Source of the DNA: Bradyrhizobium zhengyangense
GTDB taxonomy: Bacteria > Pseudomonadota > Alphaproteobacteria > Rhizobiales > Xanthobacteraceae
NCBI RefSeq assembly: GCF_022012435.1
Contig: NZ_JAKLUA010000015.1
Location: forward strand, 62,001 to 126,000
Reading direction: 5' to 3'
DNA length: 64,000 bases
Shown here: positions 17,682 to 26,888 of the stretch, in pieces
Numbering within the stretch: the first letter of the stretch is position 1
Layout of the letters: every line of letters begins with the position of its first letter
Notes under the pieces: generated by a model
Told to the model about the DNA's origin: nothing
Databases searched by the model: none
The model's input: the letters and a program-made list of their open reading frames with translations, nothing else
Made by a program: the position numbers and the translations under genes

Positions 17682-18214
17682 CTACCGGGACGCGCTCTTC
17701 TGAAGGGACTTGGCCGTCTCCAAATGCTTTTGCAGCACCGGAACCGTCCGCTTGGCGAAATCGGCGACGGGTGACTGCGATTTTGCTTCCCTCTGAAACT
17801 TGCGCACGTCTTCCTCGTGGTCCTTCACCATGCTACGCGCGAAGGCGGCATCGAATTGCGCGCCGGCAGCCCGTTCAGCTTGTCGTAGATCGCCTTCTGC
17901 TCGCTGTTCGGCTCGCTCGGCGCCTGAACGCCCTGCGCGTCGGCGAGCTGCTGCGCCTGGTTCAGATTGTCCGAGTGGTCTTGCTCGAGCATCTTTCCGA
18001 ACTGCTTGGCCTGGTCGCTCTGCGCCTTCTGCTGGGCGAGCTGGCCGACCTTCACTTCGGAGAGGTCGCCCTGGATGGCTTCGACCAGGAAATGCTGATC
18101 GTGCTTGCTGGCCTTGCCTTGCGGCGCGGCGGATGCGCCTGCAATCGTCATGAGACAGACACCGGCGACGGCGACGACGCCCTTCGAGATCTGATTTCGG
18201 ACTTTGGTTTGCAT
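17682..18214 (-). pseudogene. DUF4142 secreted protein with one frameshift
   Basis: The gene starts MQTKVRNQISKGVVAVAG behind AGGAAGG, with a signal peptide ending near ASA. It then shows DUF4142 features: HDQHFLVEAIQGDLSEVKVGQ, QFGKMLEQDHSDNLNQAQQL. Near 17860 the frame breaks after NGLP, and the rest (FDAAFARSMVKDHEEDVRKF, then VLQKHLETAKSL) continues in another frame to a stop at 17682. The total length of 533 bases is not divisible by three, in line with a single indel. The family is common in stress-exposed rhizobia; this copy is broken unless the base is a sequencing error. Confidence 0.8.
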
Positions 18215-18354
18215 GGTGCGCCTTCCTGATTGTTGCTTCGGGGATAGCGTCCGGGCGCGAGGTCGCGAAAGCCGACAGGGCGCGCGGGCTGTTCGTATCA
18301 ACAAACCGGTCCCGCGCGGCGCGTTCCTATATCGGCGTGCAGAGCTAACCTTTG

Positions 18355-19398
18355 TTAGCGGTCACGCACCGTTCGCCGCACGAAGGCTTGCTTCGAACCG
18401 CGCCCTTGCGCCGTACTCGCGGCGAGCATCCCGGCAACGAGCGCAACACACCCTCCGATCAGCACCGGCGCGATCCGCGCGACCCCGCCGCTCGTCACCA
18501 CCGCGTGATCACCCGCTTCCTTGCCGAACCGTCCGCGGGTCCGATGCAGTGAGGCGACCGGCGTCATCAGATTGTCGGCGCGATCGGATCCGACCGGCTG
18601 CGCCGTTTCCTGCCCCTTGAAGGCCACCTTGGCCAGATAGCGGTCCAGGAAGGCCGGCAGCAGCATGTTGCCGAGGATTACCTTTAGCGTACTGGTGCCG
18701 ATCCAGACTTCGCGGCGCGGCTGGCGCACCGCCTCGAACACGGCCCGCGCGATCACCTCGGGCTGGAAGACCGGCGCGACTGGGCGCGGCTGCCGCGGCA
18801 TCCGCGTTCGCGCCCAGTCGAATTGAGGCGTGTTGACCGCGGGCAATTCCATGATCGTCAGCCGGATCGCGCTGCCCTCGTGCAGCAATTCGGTCCGCAC
18901 CGCATCGGTGAAGCCCCGGATCGCATGCTTCGCGCCGCAGTAAGCCGATTGCAGCGGAATGCCGCGATAGGCCAGCGCCGACCCGATCTGGATGATGTGG
19001 CCGCGGTCATGCGGCCGCATGTGGCGCAGCGCGGCCATGGTGCCGTGAACCTGGCCGAGATAGGTGACCTCGGTGATCCGGCGAAACTCTTCCGGCGTCA
19101 TCTGCCAGACCGGCGCAAACATCGTCACCATGGCATCGTTGACCCAGACGTCGATGCCGCCGAAAGGTTTGGCGATCGCTTCGGCCGCAGCGAACAAAGC
19201 CGTGGGATCAGCGACATCCGCGGCCGCGACGACGGCCGAACCGCCGAGTTCGCGAACCTCGCGCGCGACCGCCTCCAGGGCGCCGACGTCGCGGGCAACC
19301 AATCCGATACGCCAGCCCTCCCGCGCAAACCGGTGCGCGATGGCACGGCCGACGCCGGCGGACGCTCCGGTGATCGCCATCACCCGCAGCCGGTTCAT
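18355..19398 (-). CDS. Short-chain dehydrogenase/reductase with C-terminal extension
   Basis: The 347-residue product has the SDR Rossmann start TGASAGVG (residues 10-17), VND in place of the usual NNAG, a catalytic Ser near GSALAYRG, and YCGAKHA carrying the YxxxK pair. After the 250-residue core an extra part includes a hydrophobic helix (VLIGGCVALVAGMLAAS), so it may be membrane-anchored. It would reduce or oxidise a carbonyl/hydroxyl with NAD(P). It is the last gene of the minus-strand cluster, one base after the PPC gene. Confidence 0.85.
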   Translation of the reverse strand: MNRLRVMAITGASAGVGRAIAHRFAREGWRIGLVARDVGALEAVAREVRELGGSAVVAAADVADPTALFAAAEAIAKPFGGIDVWVNDAMVTMFAPVWQMTPEEFRRITEVTYLGQVHGTMAALRHMRPHDRGHIIQIGSALAYRGIPLQSAYCGAKHAIRGFTDAVRTELLHEGSAIRLTIMELPAVNTPQFDWARTRMPRQPRPVAPVFQPEVIARAVFEAVRQPRREVWIGTSTLKVILGNMLLPAFLDRYLAKVAFKGQETAQPVGSDRADNLMTPVASLHRTRGRFGKEAGDHAVVTSGGVARIAPVLIGGCVALVAGMLAASTAQGRGSKQAFVRRTVRDR

Positions 19399-19399
19399 G

Positions 19400-19843
19400 T
19401 CACTGCTCCATGCGGATAAGGGCGAGCCCGGTGGTTGGGTCCATCTGCTTCTGCAAATGCGCGGGGCTCTCGGTCAGGATGATCTCGAGGGTCGGCCGCA
19501 CATGGGCCGTGCCGAGATGCCCGGCCATGGCCGTGCCGTCGCGCTTTCCGACGACGATGTGGGCGTGCAGGGCGGGCTTGCCCGACGGTGCGGTGGCCAC
19601 GTCGCCGACCAGCGACGCGACCTCGATCTGCTCGCGAACCTCGATGTCGCGATAGGCCTTCGTGTCCCAATCGAAATATTTAATCACCACATCGCTGAGG
19701 GCGCCGATCGCCGTGAACTGCGCGGATGCGATGCGCTGATCTTCGATGAAGCCCTGCAGGGATTTCAGCACATCATCGCCGGTGTCCAGCACCACCGCGA
19801 ATGTGCGTTGACTATGCCCGTCATTGAGCAGTTTGTGCTGCAT
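19400..19843 (-). CDS. PPC/DUF296 domain protein
   Basis: The 147-residue product is a complete PPC (DUF296) domain. It shows TFAVVLDTGDDVLKSLQGF, GALSDVVIKYFDWDTKAY, LHAHIVVGKRDGTAMAGHL and RPTLEIILTE. In bacteria these stand-alone domains are small trimeric proteins of unclear role, possibly metal- or nucleotide-binding. Its start overlaps the end of the GMC gene by 23 bases. Confidence 0.85.
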   Translation of the reverse strand: MQHKLLNDGHSQRTFAVVLDTGDDVLKSLQGFIEDQRIASAQFTAIGALSDVVIKYFDWDTKAYRDIEVREQIEVASLVGDVATAPSGKPALHAHIVVGKRDGTAMAGHLGTAHVRPTLEIILTESPAHLQKQMDPTTGLALIRMEQ

Positions 19844-21509
19844 AGCGTCTCCTTGCAGGTTGATCCAACTCTCCCCGTCCGGCCAGATCCCGGATGCGAT
19901 CTGCGGTCCGGCAGGCGATGGCCTGGATCGTCAGTGACGGGTTGGCGCCGCCGACGGTTGGGAACACCGAACCGTCGCAGATCCAGAGGTTGGGGATATC
20001 CCAGCTCCGGCAATCCGCGTTCACGACGCTGCGCGCGGGATCGCTGCCCATCCGCGCCGTTCCGTTGAGATGGCAGGTGTCGTCTTCCTGGGTCCAGATG
20101 TCGCGTGCATCGGCCTCCTCCAGAGCCTGCGTCATGAACTTCAAAGCATGAGCGATCAGGCGCTTGTCATTGTCGCACCAGGAATAGGTGACCCTCGGAA
20201 TCCTCAGCCCGAATTGATCGACCTCATCGGCGAGCGTGACCCGGTTGTTCTCCTGCGGCAGCATTTCGCCGACGATCTTCAGCCCCGCGACATGGTTGTA
20301 GTTCTGCATGTCGGACATCAAACGCGCACCCCAGAGGCCGCGCGCGGCCATCTGCGTGTTGGCCCAGAGCTGGGGCAGCGGACCCTGGCTCATGTAGCTG
20401 TAGCCGCCGAAGAAGTCCTTGCCCTTGTCCTCGTAGTTCCAGTGCTCGGTGATCGCGAGCGAGGGCGGCCCCTTGTAAGATCGGATCTCCTGGTCCATCA
20501 GGCCCCAGACGGCCTGGTTCGACTGCGCCATCAAATTCTCGCCGACCAGGCCGGAGCTGTTGGCGAGACCGTCCGGGAATTGTCCGTTGGTCGAATTCAG
20601 CAGCAGCCGCGGCGTCTCGATCGCGTAGCCCGCGACGACGACATGCCGCGCCCGCTGGAAATGCCAGGTGCCATCACGATGGAAGTGCACGCCGGTCGCG
20701 CGCCCGGCCGCATCGACCTCGACCCGGCCGACCATCGCGAGATCGCGGATCTCGGCGCCGGCCGCCAGTGCGCGCGGGATCCATGTCACCAGCGCGCTCT
20801 GCTTGGCGTTGGTCGAGCAGCCGGCGACGCAGAAGCCGCGATAAACGCAAGGATGAGCCAGCCCGCGCGGCGCCGACAGCGTAGCCAGCGGCGTTTCCGT
20901 CCAGCCGATGCCCAGCGCCTCGCAGCCCTTGGCGAGCACGCGCGCCGCGGCGTTCAGCGGATGCGCACGATAGGGATAGCGCGGCCGCGGCGGGCCCCAG
21001 GGATAGTTGACGGGCCCGGCGATCTTCAGCGCCTGCTCGACCTCGCGGTAATAGTTCCACATCTCGCGCCAGTCGAGCGGCCAGTCCGCACCATAGCCGA
21101 GCAGGCTGCGCGACTTGAACCATTCGGGGCGAAAGCGCAGCGACACCATCGCGAAATGGACGGTCGAGCCGCCGACCGCCTTGCCGCTGTTGTTGCTGCC
21201 GAGCTGGAGCGGATTGGCGCCGTCGACGATGCGGTCGTCGGTCCAGTACAGTTTGGTCTGCTCGGACTCGTCGGACGCGAAATCCTCCAGCGGGCGGAAA
21301 TACGGGCCAGCGTCGAACGCGACGACGGAGAAGCCGTATTCCGCCAGCTTGCAGGCGAGCGTGCCGCCGCCTGCCCCGGTCCCGACGATGGCAAAATCGA
21401 CCGTCTCGTCTTCCCCATACTCGCGCATCGGCACCCAGCCGCCGGGCCGGAACACGTCCGGCGCCCGTCCGCGCCGCGCCCGCGGGGTGTGCTGCGGATT
21501 ATCCGACAT
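19821..21509 (-). CDS. GMC-family FAD oxidoreductase
   Basis: I start the gene at ATG 21509 (MSDNPQHTPRARRG), which overlaps the upstream stop by 11 bases, giving 562 residues. The Rossmann FAD motif is VDFAIVGTGAGGGTLA near residue 37. The C-terminal GMC region carries HLNGTARMGSDPARSVV and GSVFPTVGGANPSLTIQA. There is a cysteine-bearing CVYRGFCVAGCSTNAKQ segment as in gluconate-2-dehydrogenase-like large subunits. With the adjacent subunit 3 it would form a membrane-linked sugar or alcohol dehydrogenase. No cytochrome subunit is encoded beside it. Confidence 0.9.
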   Translation of the reverse strand: MSDNPQHTPRARRGRAPDVFRPGGWVPMREYGEDETVDFAIVGTGAGGGTLACKLAEYGFSVVAFDAGPYFRPLEDFASDESEQTKLYWTDDRIVDGANPLQLGSNNSGKAVGGSTVHFAMVSLRFRPEWFKSRSLLGYGADWPLDWREMWNYYREVEQALKIAGPVNYPWGPPRPRYPYRAHPLNAAARVLAKGCEALGIGWTETPLATLSAPRGLAHPCVYRGFCVAGCSTNAKQSALVTWIPRALAAGAEIRDLAMVGRVEVDAAGRATGVHFHRDGTWHFQRARHVVVAGYAIETPRLLLNSTNGQFPDGLANSSGLVGENLMAQSNQAVWGLMDQEIRSYKGPPSLAITEHWNYEDKGKDFFGGYSYMSQGPLPQLWANTQMAARGLWGARLMSDMQNYNHVAGLKIVGEMLPQENNRVTLADEVDQFGLRIPRVTYSWCDNDKRLIAHALKFMTQALEEADARDIWTQEDDTCHLNGTARMGSDPARSVVNADCRSWDIPNLWICDGSVFPTVGGANPSLTIQAIACRTADRIRDLAGRGELDQPARRRYAAQTAQ

Positions 21510-22158
21510 GGCGATTGATCCGGCGCACCTCCACGGCATCGCCGCTTCCGGCTTCCGCCGCCTCCCAGGGATCGCGCTCATCGAAATCGAGGCGCACATA
21601 GCCGCGCGGGCTTGCCGGCCCGCCCCAGCCGATCTCGCTCCAGGCGGTCGGATGCGCGTAATAGGCCAGCACGACGTCGCGCGCCATGCGCCGCTTGAAG
21701 AAGTCTTGAGGCGACATGCGGCCCCAGGCCGGGGAAGTCATGTCGCCGCTCTGCATGCGGGCCAGGAGACCATCCTGCCGTGCTGCGCCGATGGCGTGGA
21801 ACGCCGCGCCATAGGCCGCCTTCGCCTCCGCATCGAGCGCCTGCAATCCCTGCCGCCACGCCTCGCGCTCGCGCGGCATGCCCTCCGGCCGATAACCGTC
21901 CGAGGCGCCACGAAACAGCTTCTCGTCGATCAGCGCCGCGACCGGAACGGGCGGACGCCCGTCGGGCTGCGGAACGATCCGCGCGGCCACAGAAGCGACG
22001 GTGCGAAATTCGTCCGGCGTGAAGAATCTCGGTTCTGCAGGCACGGCAAGGCGCTGCGACACGACGCGGCGGGTCTGCTCATTCCAGGACGGTCCCTGAC
22101 GCTTGGTCAGCACATCGTAGCCGGGATAACGAGGTTCGGGGCGGCCGCGATCATGCAT
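21499..22158 (-). CDS. Gluconate 2-dehydrogenase subunit 3-like protein
   Basis: From ATG 22158, which overlaps the previous stop by 8 bases, the product is 219 residues. The region FFTPDEFRTVASVAARIVPQ, then PVPVAALIDEKLF, and the C-terminal SPAWGRMSPQDFFKRRMARD, with YYAHPTAWSEIGWGGPASPRG shortly after, are typical of the small subunit of gluconate-2-dehydrogenase complexes. No Tat signal is visible, unlike many periplasmic members. It most likely partners the GMC flavoprotein encoded next. Confidence 0.85.
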   Translation of the reverse strand: MHDRGRPEPRYPGYDVLTKRQGPSWNEQTRRVVSQRLAVPAEPRFFTPDEFRTVASVAARIVPQPDGRPPVPVAALIDEKLFRGASDGYRPEGMPREREAWRQGLQALDAEAKAAYGAAFHAIGAARQDGLLARMQSGDMTSPAWGRMSPQDFFKRRMARDVVLAYYAHPTAWSEIGWGGPASPRGYVRLDFDERDPWEAAEAGSGDAVEVRRINRHVG

Positions 22159-23134
22159 CGGGATGGTCCTCCATGAGTTCGAGCGCAGCAAGGCCGGCGA
22201 GCGCGAGGCCGGCGAAGCTCGGTGGCGCCGGAAGCGGCGGCCCGTTGAGGATGTTCTGGCTCCAGTTGCGCCAGCCGCCCATGTTGCGAGACACGCCGTA
22301 GGCATGCAATCCAACGCCGGCAAATCCCATCGCCGCCAGCACGCGCATCCACCAGCGCGTCGCGCGATGCTGCTGCCCTGGACCGGCTAGCGCAGCCCGG
22401 CCGAGCAGCGCCGCACCCAGCGGCGGCAGCGTCACCGGCAGCAGCATGAACGGGTTGTGGAAGGCGCCGCGGAAATGCAGCAGGCCCGCCTCGCCGCTGG
22501 TGCCGAGCAGGCCCGCGCCAATCACCGCTGCCATGGTTCGTCCGGCCGGCAATTGGAAAATCTCGGGCCGCGTCCCTTTCCTGCTCTCGCGCACGCGCTC
22601 CGAGCAGAAGCCGAGCAGGCCGGACAGCAGAATCGCCATGGGCGCGCCAATCGGCGCGCCGTAGAAGAAATTCTGCCAGCTGAACCCGCCCACCTTCTTG
22701 CCGACGTTGTAGATGTGGAAGCCGGTCCCGATCAGGCCGCTCACCGCGGCCGTCAAGTAGGTCGCATCCCTGAACCAATGGGCGGCCGGTCGCGCGTCGG
22801 CGGTGCCGTGCAGGCTGGTGGCGAGAGTCGATGCCGAGACGATCAGCGGCGTGTACATCGCCTTGTTCTTGAACGAGCCCCGGTAGTGCTCGACACTGCT
22901 GTCGGCGAGCACCGAAGCGGCGAGAACGCCGGCCGCACGGTTCAGGCGCCGCGCGGCAACGACGGTCGGGCGTTTCCGCGAGCTGCGCCGCGGAGGCAGC
23001 GCTGCGGCGCGTCCGTTCCGATGTCCGTTTGCAGGCGCGCGGCCGGCCGCGAGCAGCAACACCGAGCCGGCTAACAGACCCGCGATAGCCAGGCCCGCGT
23101 TGAGGGATCCGCGATCGGTATCGAACTCGGTCAT
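22151..23134 (-). CDS. Multi-helix membrane protein, unknown function
   Basis: The 327-residue product has about six to eight hydrophobic segments, beginning with LAIAGLLAGSVLLLAAG at residues 14-30. A repeated pattern is seen: EHYRGSFKNKAMYTP and LLHFRGAFHNPFMLLP in the two halves, which suggests internal duplication. It sits between an enolase-superfamily gene and the dehydrogenase subunits with 4-8 base overlaps, so it may anchor the dehydrogenase or act as its electron acceptor; this is inference only. Confidence 0.75.
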   Translation of the reverse strand: MTEFDTDRGSLNAGLAIAGLLAGSVLLLAAGRAPANGHRNGRAAALPPRRSSRKRPTVVAARRLNRAAGVLAASVLADSSVEHYRGSFKNKAMYTPLIVSASTLATSLHGTADARPAAHWFRDATYLTAAVSGLIGTGFHIYNVGKKVGGFSWQNFFYGAPIGAPMAILLSGLLGFCSERVRESRKGTRPEIFQLPAGRTMAAVIGAGLLGTSGEAGLLHFRGAFHNPFMLLPVTLPPLGAALLGRAALAGPGQQHRATRWWMRVLAAMGFAGVGLHAYGVSRNMGGWRNWSQNILNGPPLPAPPSFAGLALAGLAALELMEDHPDA

Positions 23135-24246
23135 GCCGCCTCCGACACCGCATAGCGCGCCGCATCCTTGTGTTTAAAGGTCAGGCCGTTTCCAGGCCGC
23201 GACGGATCGGGGCGGATGCGGCCGGCGGCCGGCACCGGTGCACCATCGAACAGCATGTGTTCGATGCGGACGTGATCGTGAAACCATTCGAGATGGCGCA
23301 GGCGCGCCGCGGCGCAGGCGACGTGAAGATGCAGCGCCGGCGCACAGTGTCCAGACAGGTCGACGTGAAACGCCTCGCACAGCGCCGCGATCCGCAGGAA
23401 CGCGGTGATGCCGCCGCAGCGGGTCACGTCGGCCTGCTGCACATCGACGGCCCTGGCCTGCAACATGCCCCGCACATCGTCGATCGTGTAGGAATACTCG
23501 CCGGCCGCAATGTCCATTCCAACCGGCGCGCGTCGGCGAACGTCATGAAGCCCGGCGAGGTCGTCGGAAGAGACCGGTTCTTCGAACCAGGCAACCTCCT
23601 GCTCGGCGAACAGAGATGCTTGCTGCAGCGCCTGCCGTACGCCATAGGCGCCGTTGGCGTCGACGAACAAGGCCGCGCGTTGGCCGATCGCGGCGCGGGC
23701 GAGGCGGACGCGTTCCGGATCTTCCGCAGGATTCGATCCGACCTTCATCTTGACGAAGGCGCAGCCATCGCGCGCGACCCATCCGGCCAGTTGCTGGCAA
23801 AGCTCCTCGTTGGAACAGGAGGTGAAGCCGCCGCTTCCATAGATGGGCACCGAATCGCGCAGGCCGCCCAGCAGCACGAACAACGGCAGATGAAGCAGGC
23901 GGGCCTTCAGATCGTGGATCGCGCTGTCGAGCGCCGAGATTGCCGTCGCCGCGAGCCCCTTCTGGCCGAGATTGCGGACCGAACTCATCATCGCCGCGTA
24001 GACGGCCGGCGGATGCAGGGCGTCGAGGCCGGTCACGACGGAGGCGAGCTTGCCCTTGATCAGACCGACCAGCGATGCGCTCGCGTAGGTGTAGCCCAAG
24101 CCGATCCGACCGCCGCCGGACACCTCGACGAGGACGAGCGTCGTCGAATCCCAGCTGATGGTCCCATCCGCTTCAGGCCTGTCGGTCGGAATCCTGAAGG
24201 CCATGGCACGGACGCCGTCGATGCGAGCGCCGGACAACACGATCAT
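23131..24246 (-). CDS. Enolase-superfamily (mandelate racemase/muconate lactonising) enzyme
   Basis: The 371-residue product has the two-domain MR/MLE layout. Visible catalytic features are KMKVG (Lys166 and Lys168), DANGA (Asp196, Asn198) and EEP near 222. Glu250 in DIAAGEYSYT completes the metal-ligand set, and a late HCAPALHLHVA histidine follows. Such enzymes abstract a proton alpha to a carboxylate, commonly dehydrating sugar acids. With the neighbouring dehydrogenase and TPP enzyme this suggests breakdown of a sugar acid. The exact substrate is open. Confidence 0.9.
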   Translation of the reverse strand: MIVLSGARIDGVRAMAFRIPTDRPEADGTISWDSTTLVLVEVSGGGRIGLGYTYASASLVGLIKGKLASVVTGLDALHPPAVYAAMMSSVRNLGQKGLAATAISALDSAIHDLKARLLHLPLFVLLGGLRDSVPIYGSGGFTSCSNEELCQQLAGWVARDGCAFVKMKVGSNPAEDPERVRLARAAIGQRAALFVDANGAYGVRQALQQASLFAEQEVAWFEEPVSSDDLAGLHDVRRRAPVGMDIAAGEYSYTIDDVRGMLQARAVDVQQADVTRCGGITAFLRIAALCEAFHVDLSGHCAPALHLHVACAAARLRHLEWFHDHVRIEHMLFDGAPVPAAGRIRPDPSRPGNGLTFKHKDAARYAVSEAA

Positions 24247-26018
24247 TCCTTTCCGGGCAGGACGTTCGCCAGCAGCTCCTTGGCACTGTTCTTGAGGACA
24301 CTGCCGAGTTCAGGCTCGGAGGGAATCATGCTGACGAAGTTCTTGGCGTCCTTGAGCGTGATGTGCGGCGGCAAGGGCGGCACGTTGGGATCGGTGTAGG
24401 CCTCCAGGATCACAGGCCGGTCCGCCGCCAGCGCCTCGTCCCACGCCGCGCCGACGCGATCCGGATGATCGACGAAGATACCCTTCAGCCCGATCAACTC
24501 GGCATAGCGGTGGTAGGGAAAGTCGGGAATGCTCTGGGTGGATTCGGTCTTGCCGACGCCGAGCTGGACCCGCTCCTCCCAGGTGACCTGGTTGAGATCG
24601 CGATTGTTGAGCACGAGCACGATCAGGCGCGGGTTCGACCACTTCCGCCAATATTTGGAGATCGTGATCATCACGTTGAGGCCGTTCATCTGCATGGCGC
24701 CGTCGCCCATGCAGGCGATCACGGTGCGGTCCGGGTAGGCCATCTTGCCGGCAACCGCATAGGGCGTGCCCGCGCCGAGCGAGGCCAGCCCGCCCGACAA
24801 CGAGGCCTTCATGCCGAGCCGCATCTTCAGATCGCGTGCGTACCAATTCGCGACGGATCCCGAATCCGCCGTGATGATCGCGTTGTCCGGCAGCCGCGGC
24901 GACAGCTCCCAGAACACGCGCTGCGGATTGAGCGGCTCGGCCGAGGTCATCGCGCGCGCCTCCAGCGTCTGCCACCAGTCCTTCAGGCCGCTTTCGATGC
25001 CACGCCGCCACGCGGACTCCTTCTTCTGGCTGAGCAGCGGCAGCAAGGCGCGCAACGTGGTCGCGCTGTCGCCGACCATGTTGACCTCCATCGGATAGCG
25101 AAGGCTCAGCCGGCTGCCGTCGATGTCGATCTGCACGCCGCGCGCATCCCCGGGCTTCGGCAGGAATTCGCTGTAGGGAAACGATGATCCGACCATCAGG
25201 AACGTGTCGCAGTTCTTCATCAAGTCCCAGCTTGGCTTGGTGCCGAGCAGGCCGATCGAGCCGGTGACGAAGGGCAGGTCGTCGGGCAGCGCCGCCTTGC
25301 CGAGCAGCGCCTTGGCGACGCCGGCCTGCAGGCGCTCGGCGACCGCCAAGACCTCGTCGGTGGCATCCAATGCGCCCGCTCCGACCAGCATGGCGACCTT
25401 CTCGCCGCCGTTGAGCACGTCGGCGGCGGCGCGAAGCAGGCTTTCGTCGGGCAGCTTCGCCGGCCCGGCGTAGCCGATGCCGGTGTGCGTCGCGCCATGC
25501 GCCATCGGCGGGTCCTTGTAGTCGAGTTCCTGCAGATCGTTGGGCAGGATCACGCAGGTGACAGCGCGCTTGACGTGCGCGATGCGGACTGCGCGATCGA
25601 TCAGATGGCGCACCTGCTCCGGCACGCTCGCCAGCGCGACATATTCGGTCACGTCGGTGAACAGCGACTGCAGGTCGACTTCCTGCTGATAGCTGGCCCC
25701 AAGGCCGCTGCGGGCCTGCTGGCCGACCAGCGCCACCACGGGGACATGATCCATCTTCGCATCATAGAGCCCGTTCAGGAGGTGGATCGCGCCAGGCCCT
25801 GAAGTCGCGTAGCAGAGGCCGACCTGGCCGGTGAACTTGGCATGCGCCGAGGCCATGAACGCTGCCATTTCCTCGTGCCTGACCTGGACATATTCCATCT
25901 TGTCGCCGGCCCGCTCGAGCGCGACATCGAGCCCGCCCACGCCGTCACCGGGATAACCATAGACGCGGTTCAAGCCCCACTCGGACAGGCGATGCCATAC
26001 GAACTCGCTGACATTCAT
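24243..26018 (-). CDS. TPP-dependent enzyme, pyruvate-oxidase/acetolactate-synthase-like
   Basis: The 591-residue product has the three-domain TPP fold. It shows GYPGDGVGGLDVAL near residue 20, the catalytic Glu in VRHEEMAAFMA, and the TPP motif GDGAMQMNGLNV...LVLNNRDLN near 440-470. The length and the YATSGPGAIHLLNGLYDAKM segment fit the PoxB-like group, which decarboxylates pyruvate or another 2-oxo acid. It is the first gene of the seven-gene minus-strand cluster, and its stop overlaps the next start by four bases. Confidence 0.88.
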   Translation of the reverse strand: MNVSEFVWHRLSEWGLNRVYGYPGDGVGGLDVALERAGDKMEYVQVRHEEMAAFMASAHAKFTGQVGLCYATSGPGAIHLLNGLYDAKMDHVPVVALVGQQARSGLGASYQQEVDLQSLFTDVTEYVALASVPEQVRHLIDRAVRIAHVKRAVTCVILPNDLQELDYKDPPMAHGATHTGIGYAGPAKLPDESLLRAAADVLNGGEKVAMLVGAGALDATDEVLAVAERLQAGVAKALLGKAALPDDLPFVTGSIGLLGTKPSWDLMKNCDTFLMVGSSFPYSEFLPKPGDARGVQIDIDGSRLSLRYPMEVNMVGDSATTLRALLPLLSQKKESAWRRGIESGLKDWWQTLEARAMTSAEPLNPQRVFWELSPRLPDNAIITADSGSVANWYARDLKMRLGMKASLSGGLASLGAGTPYAVAGKMAYPDRTVIACMGDGAMQMNGLNVMITISKYWRKWSNPRLIVLVLNNRDLNQVTWEERVQLGVGKTESTQSIPDFPYHRYAELIGLKGIFVDHPDRVGAAWDEALAADRPVILEAYTDPNVPPLPPHITLKDAKNFVSMIPSEPELGSVLKNSAKELLANVLPGKE

Positions 26019-26049
26019 GACATGTGCTCCAGATCAGCCGACCTACGCG

Positions 26050-26098
26050 CTTTAAACGTCGCGTGACGATGAACGTTGCAACGTGAACGCGTTTTAAG
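26050..26098. promoter_or_regulatory. Nested palindromes upstream of the TPP-enzyme operon
   Basis: A perfect 12-base palindrome ACGTTGCAACGT (26073-26084) is flanked by a wider imperfect dyad, CTTTAAACG at 26050 and CGTTTTAAG at 26090. It lies 32-80 bases before the operon's first ATG, where an operator would act. The regulator is unknown; the Crp/Fnr gene at 26889 is a neighbour, but this is not a Crp/Fnr-type box. Confidence 0.45.
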
Positions 26099-26111
26099 CT
26101 GCAGCGCGCCG

Positions 26112-26831
26112 CTACATGCGCTCCTTGACGCCGGTCGCGATGAGCCACCAGTTCACGGGATAGCTCGTGGCAAATCCTGCGAGCATCGCAATCTGCATCA
26201 TGAACCAGAACTCGGGCATGACGGGATCGAGCTTCGCGCCGAAAGCGTGCCGGAAGATCGCGAACTGCGCGACGGCCATGAAGCCGTACATACCGACTTG
26301 CCAGGCCGTGAGGGACAGCGCGTCGGCCTTCACCGCCTGAACGATTCCTTCACCCGGCGAGAGGTCTCGCAACGGCTTGATCGTGAAGTACTGGAAGGCG
26401 ACGCCGATCACGAAAGCGAACACGAAATCCACCACCCAGATCGCGTAGATCTTCTCCGTGAACAGGCTCTTCCATCCCGCCCAGATCGCAATCACCGGAA
26501 ATACCAGCGCAAGGCCTTCCGCAATGAGATCTCCCAATGTGCAGCCGGCCCCGCAATGCATGGCGCCCTTGGCGACCATGACGGGAAACGGCGTCTTTCG
26601 TCCTTTGTCGCCGCGCATCCTATCGTCTACGACGCGCGATGCGAGCCGTCCGAAGCGATAGTACAACCACAACGTCAGTACGGTACCGAACAGAGCGTTC
26701 ACCGGCCAGACCACGTTCATGATCCACATGCGCTGGGGATGGCGCGCGAGGTCGACCGCGATGACGATCGCGCAGGCGATCCCGGCGAGCAGGCAGACCT
26801 GCGTCACGACGTGAAGCCAGTCGGGGATCAT
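26112..26831 (-). CDS. DUF4396 membrane protein
   Basis: The 239-residue product has six hydrophobic segments and the DUF4396 signature AMHCGAGCTLGDLIAE near residue 90, with its Cys/His pair in a membrane helix. The start has AAGAAGG upstream. Proteins of this family are uncharacterised; the conserved HCGAGC suggests metal or redox binding. It stands alone. Confidence 0.8.
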   Translation of the reverse strand: MIPDWLHVVTQVCLLAGIACAIVIAVDLARHPQRMWIMNVVWPVNALFGTVLTLWLYYRFGRLASRVVDDRMRGDKGRKTPFPVMVAKGAMHCGAGCTLGDLIAEGLALVFPVIAIWAGWKSLFTEKIYAIWVVDFVFAFVIGVAFQYFTIKPLRDLSPGEGIVQAVKADALSLTAWQVGMYGFMAVAQFAIFRHAFGAKLDPVMPEFWFMMQIAMLAGFATSYPVNWWLIATGVKERM

Positions 26832-26888
26832 GGTCGTCCTTCTTGTTCGGAGGGAGCGCTGGCCGCGGTCCTTTCAGCGTCCGCCGGT

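Noticed and set aside
17349..17774. Open frames between the membrane protein and the DUF4142 remnant
   Set aside because: They are antisense or out-of-frame shadows with no domain and no start signal.
20070..21518. 482-residue plus-strand frame
   Set aside because: Antisense of the GMC oxidoreductase gene with no domain of its own.
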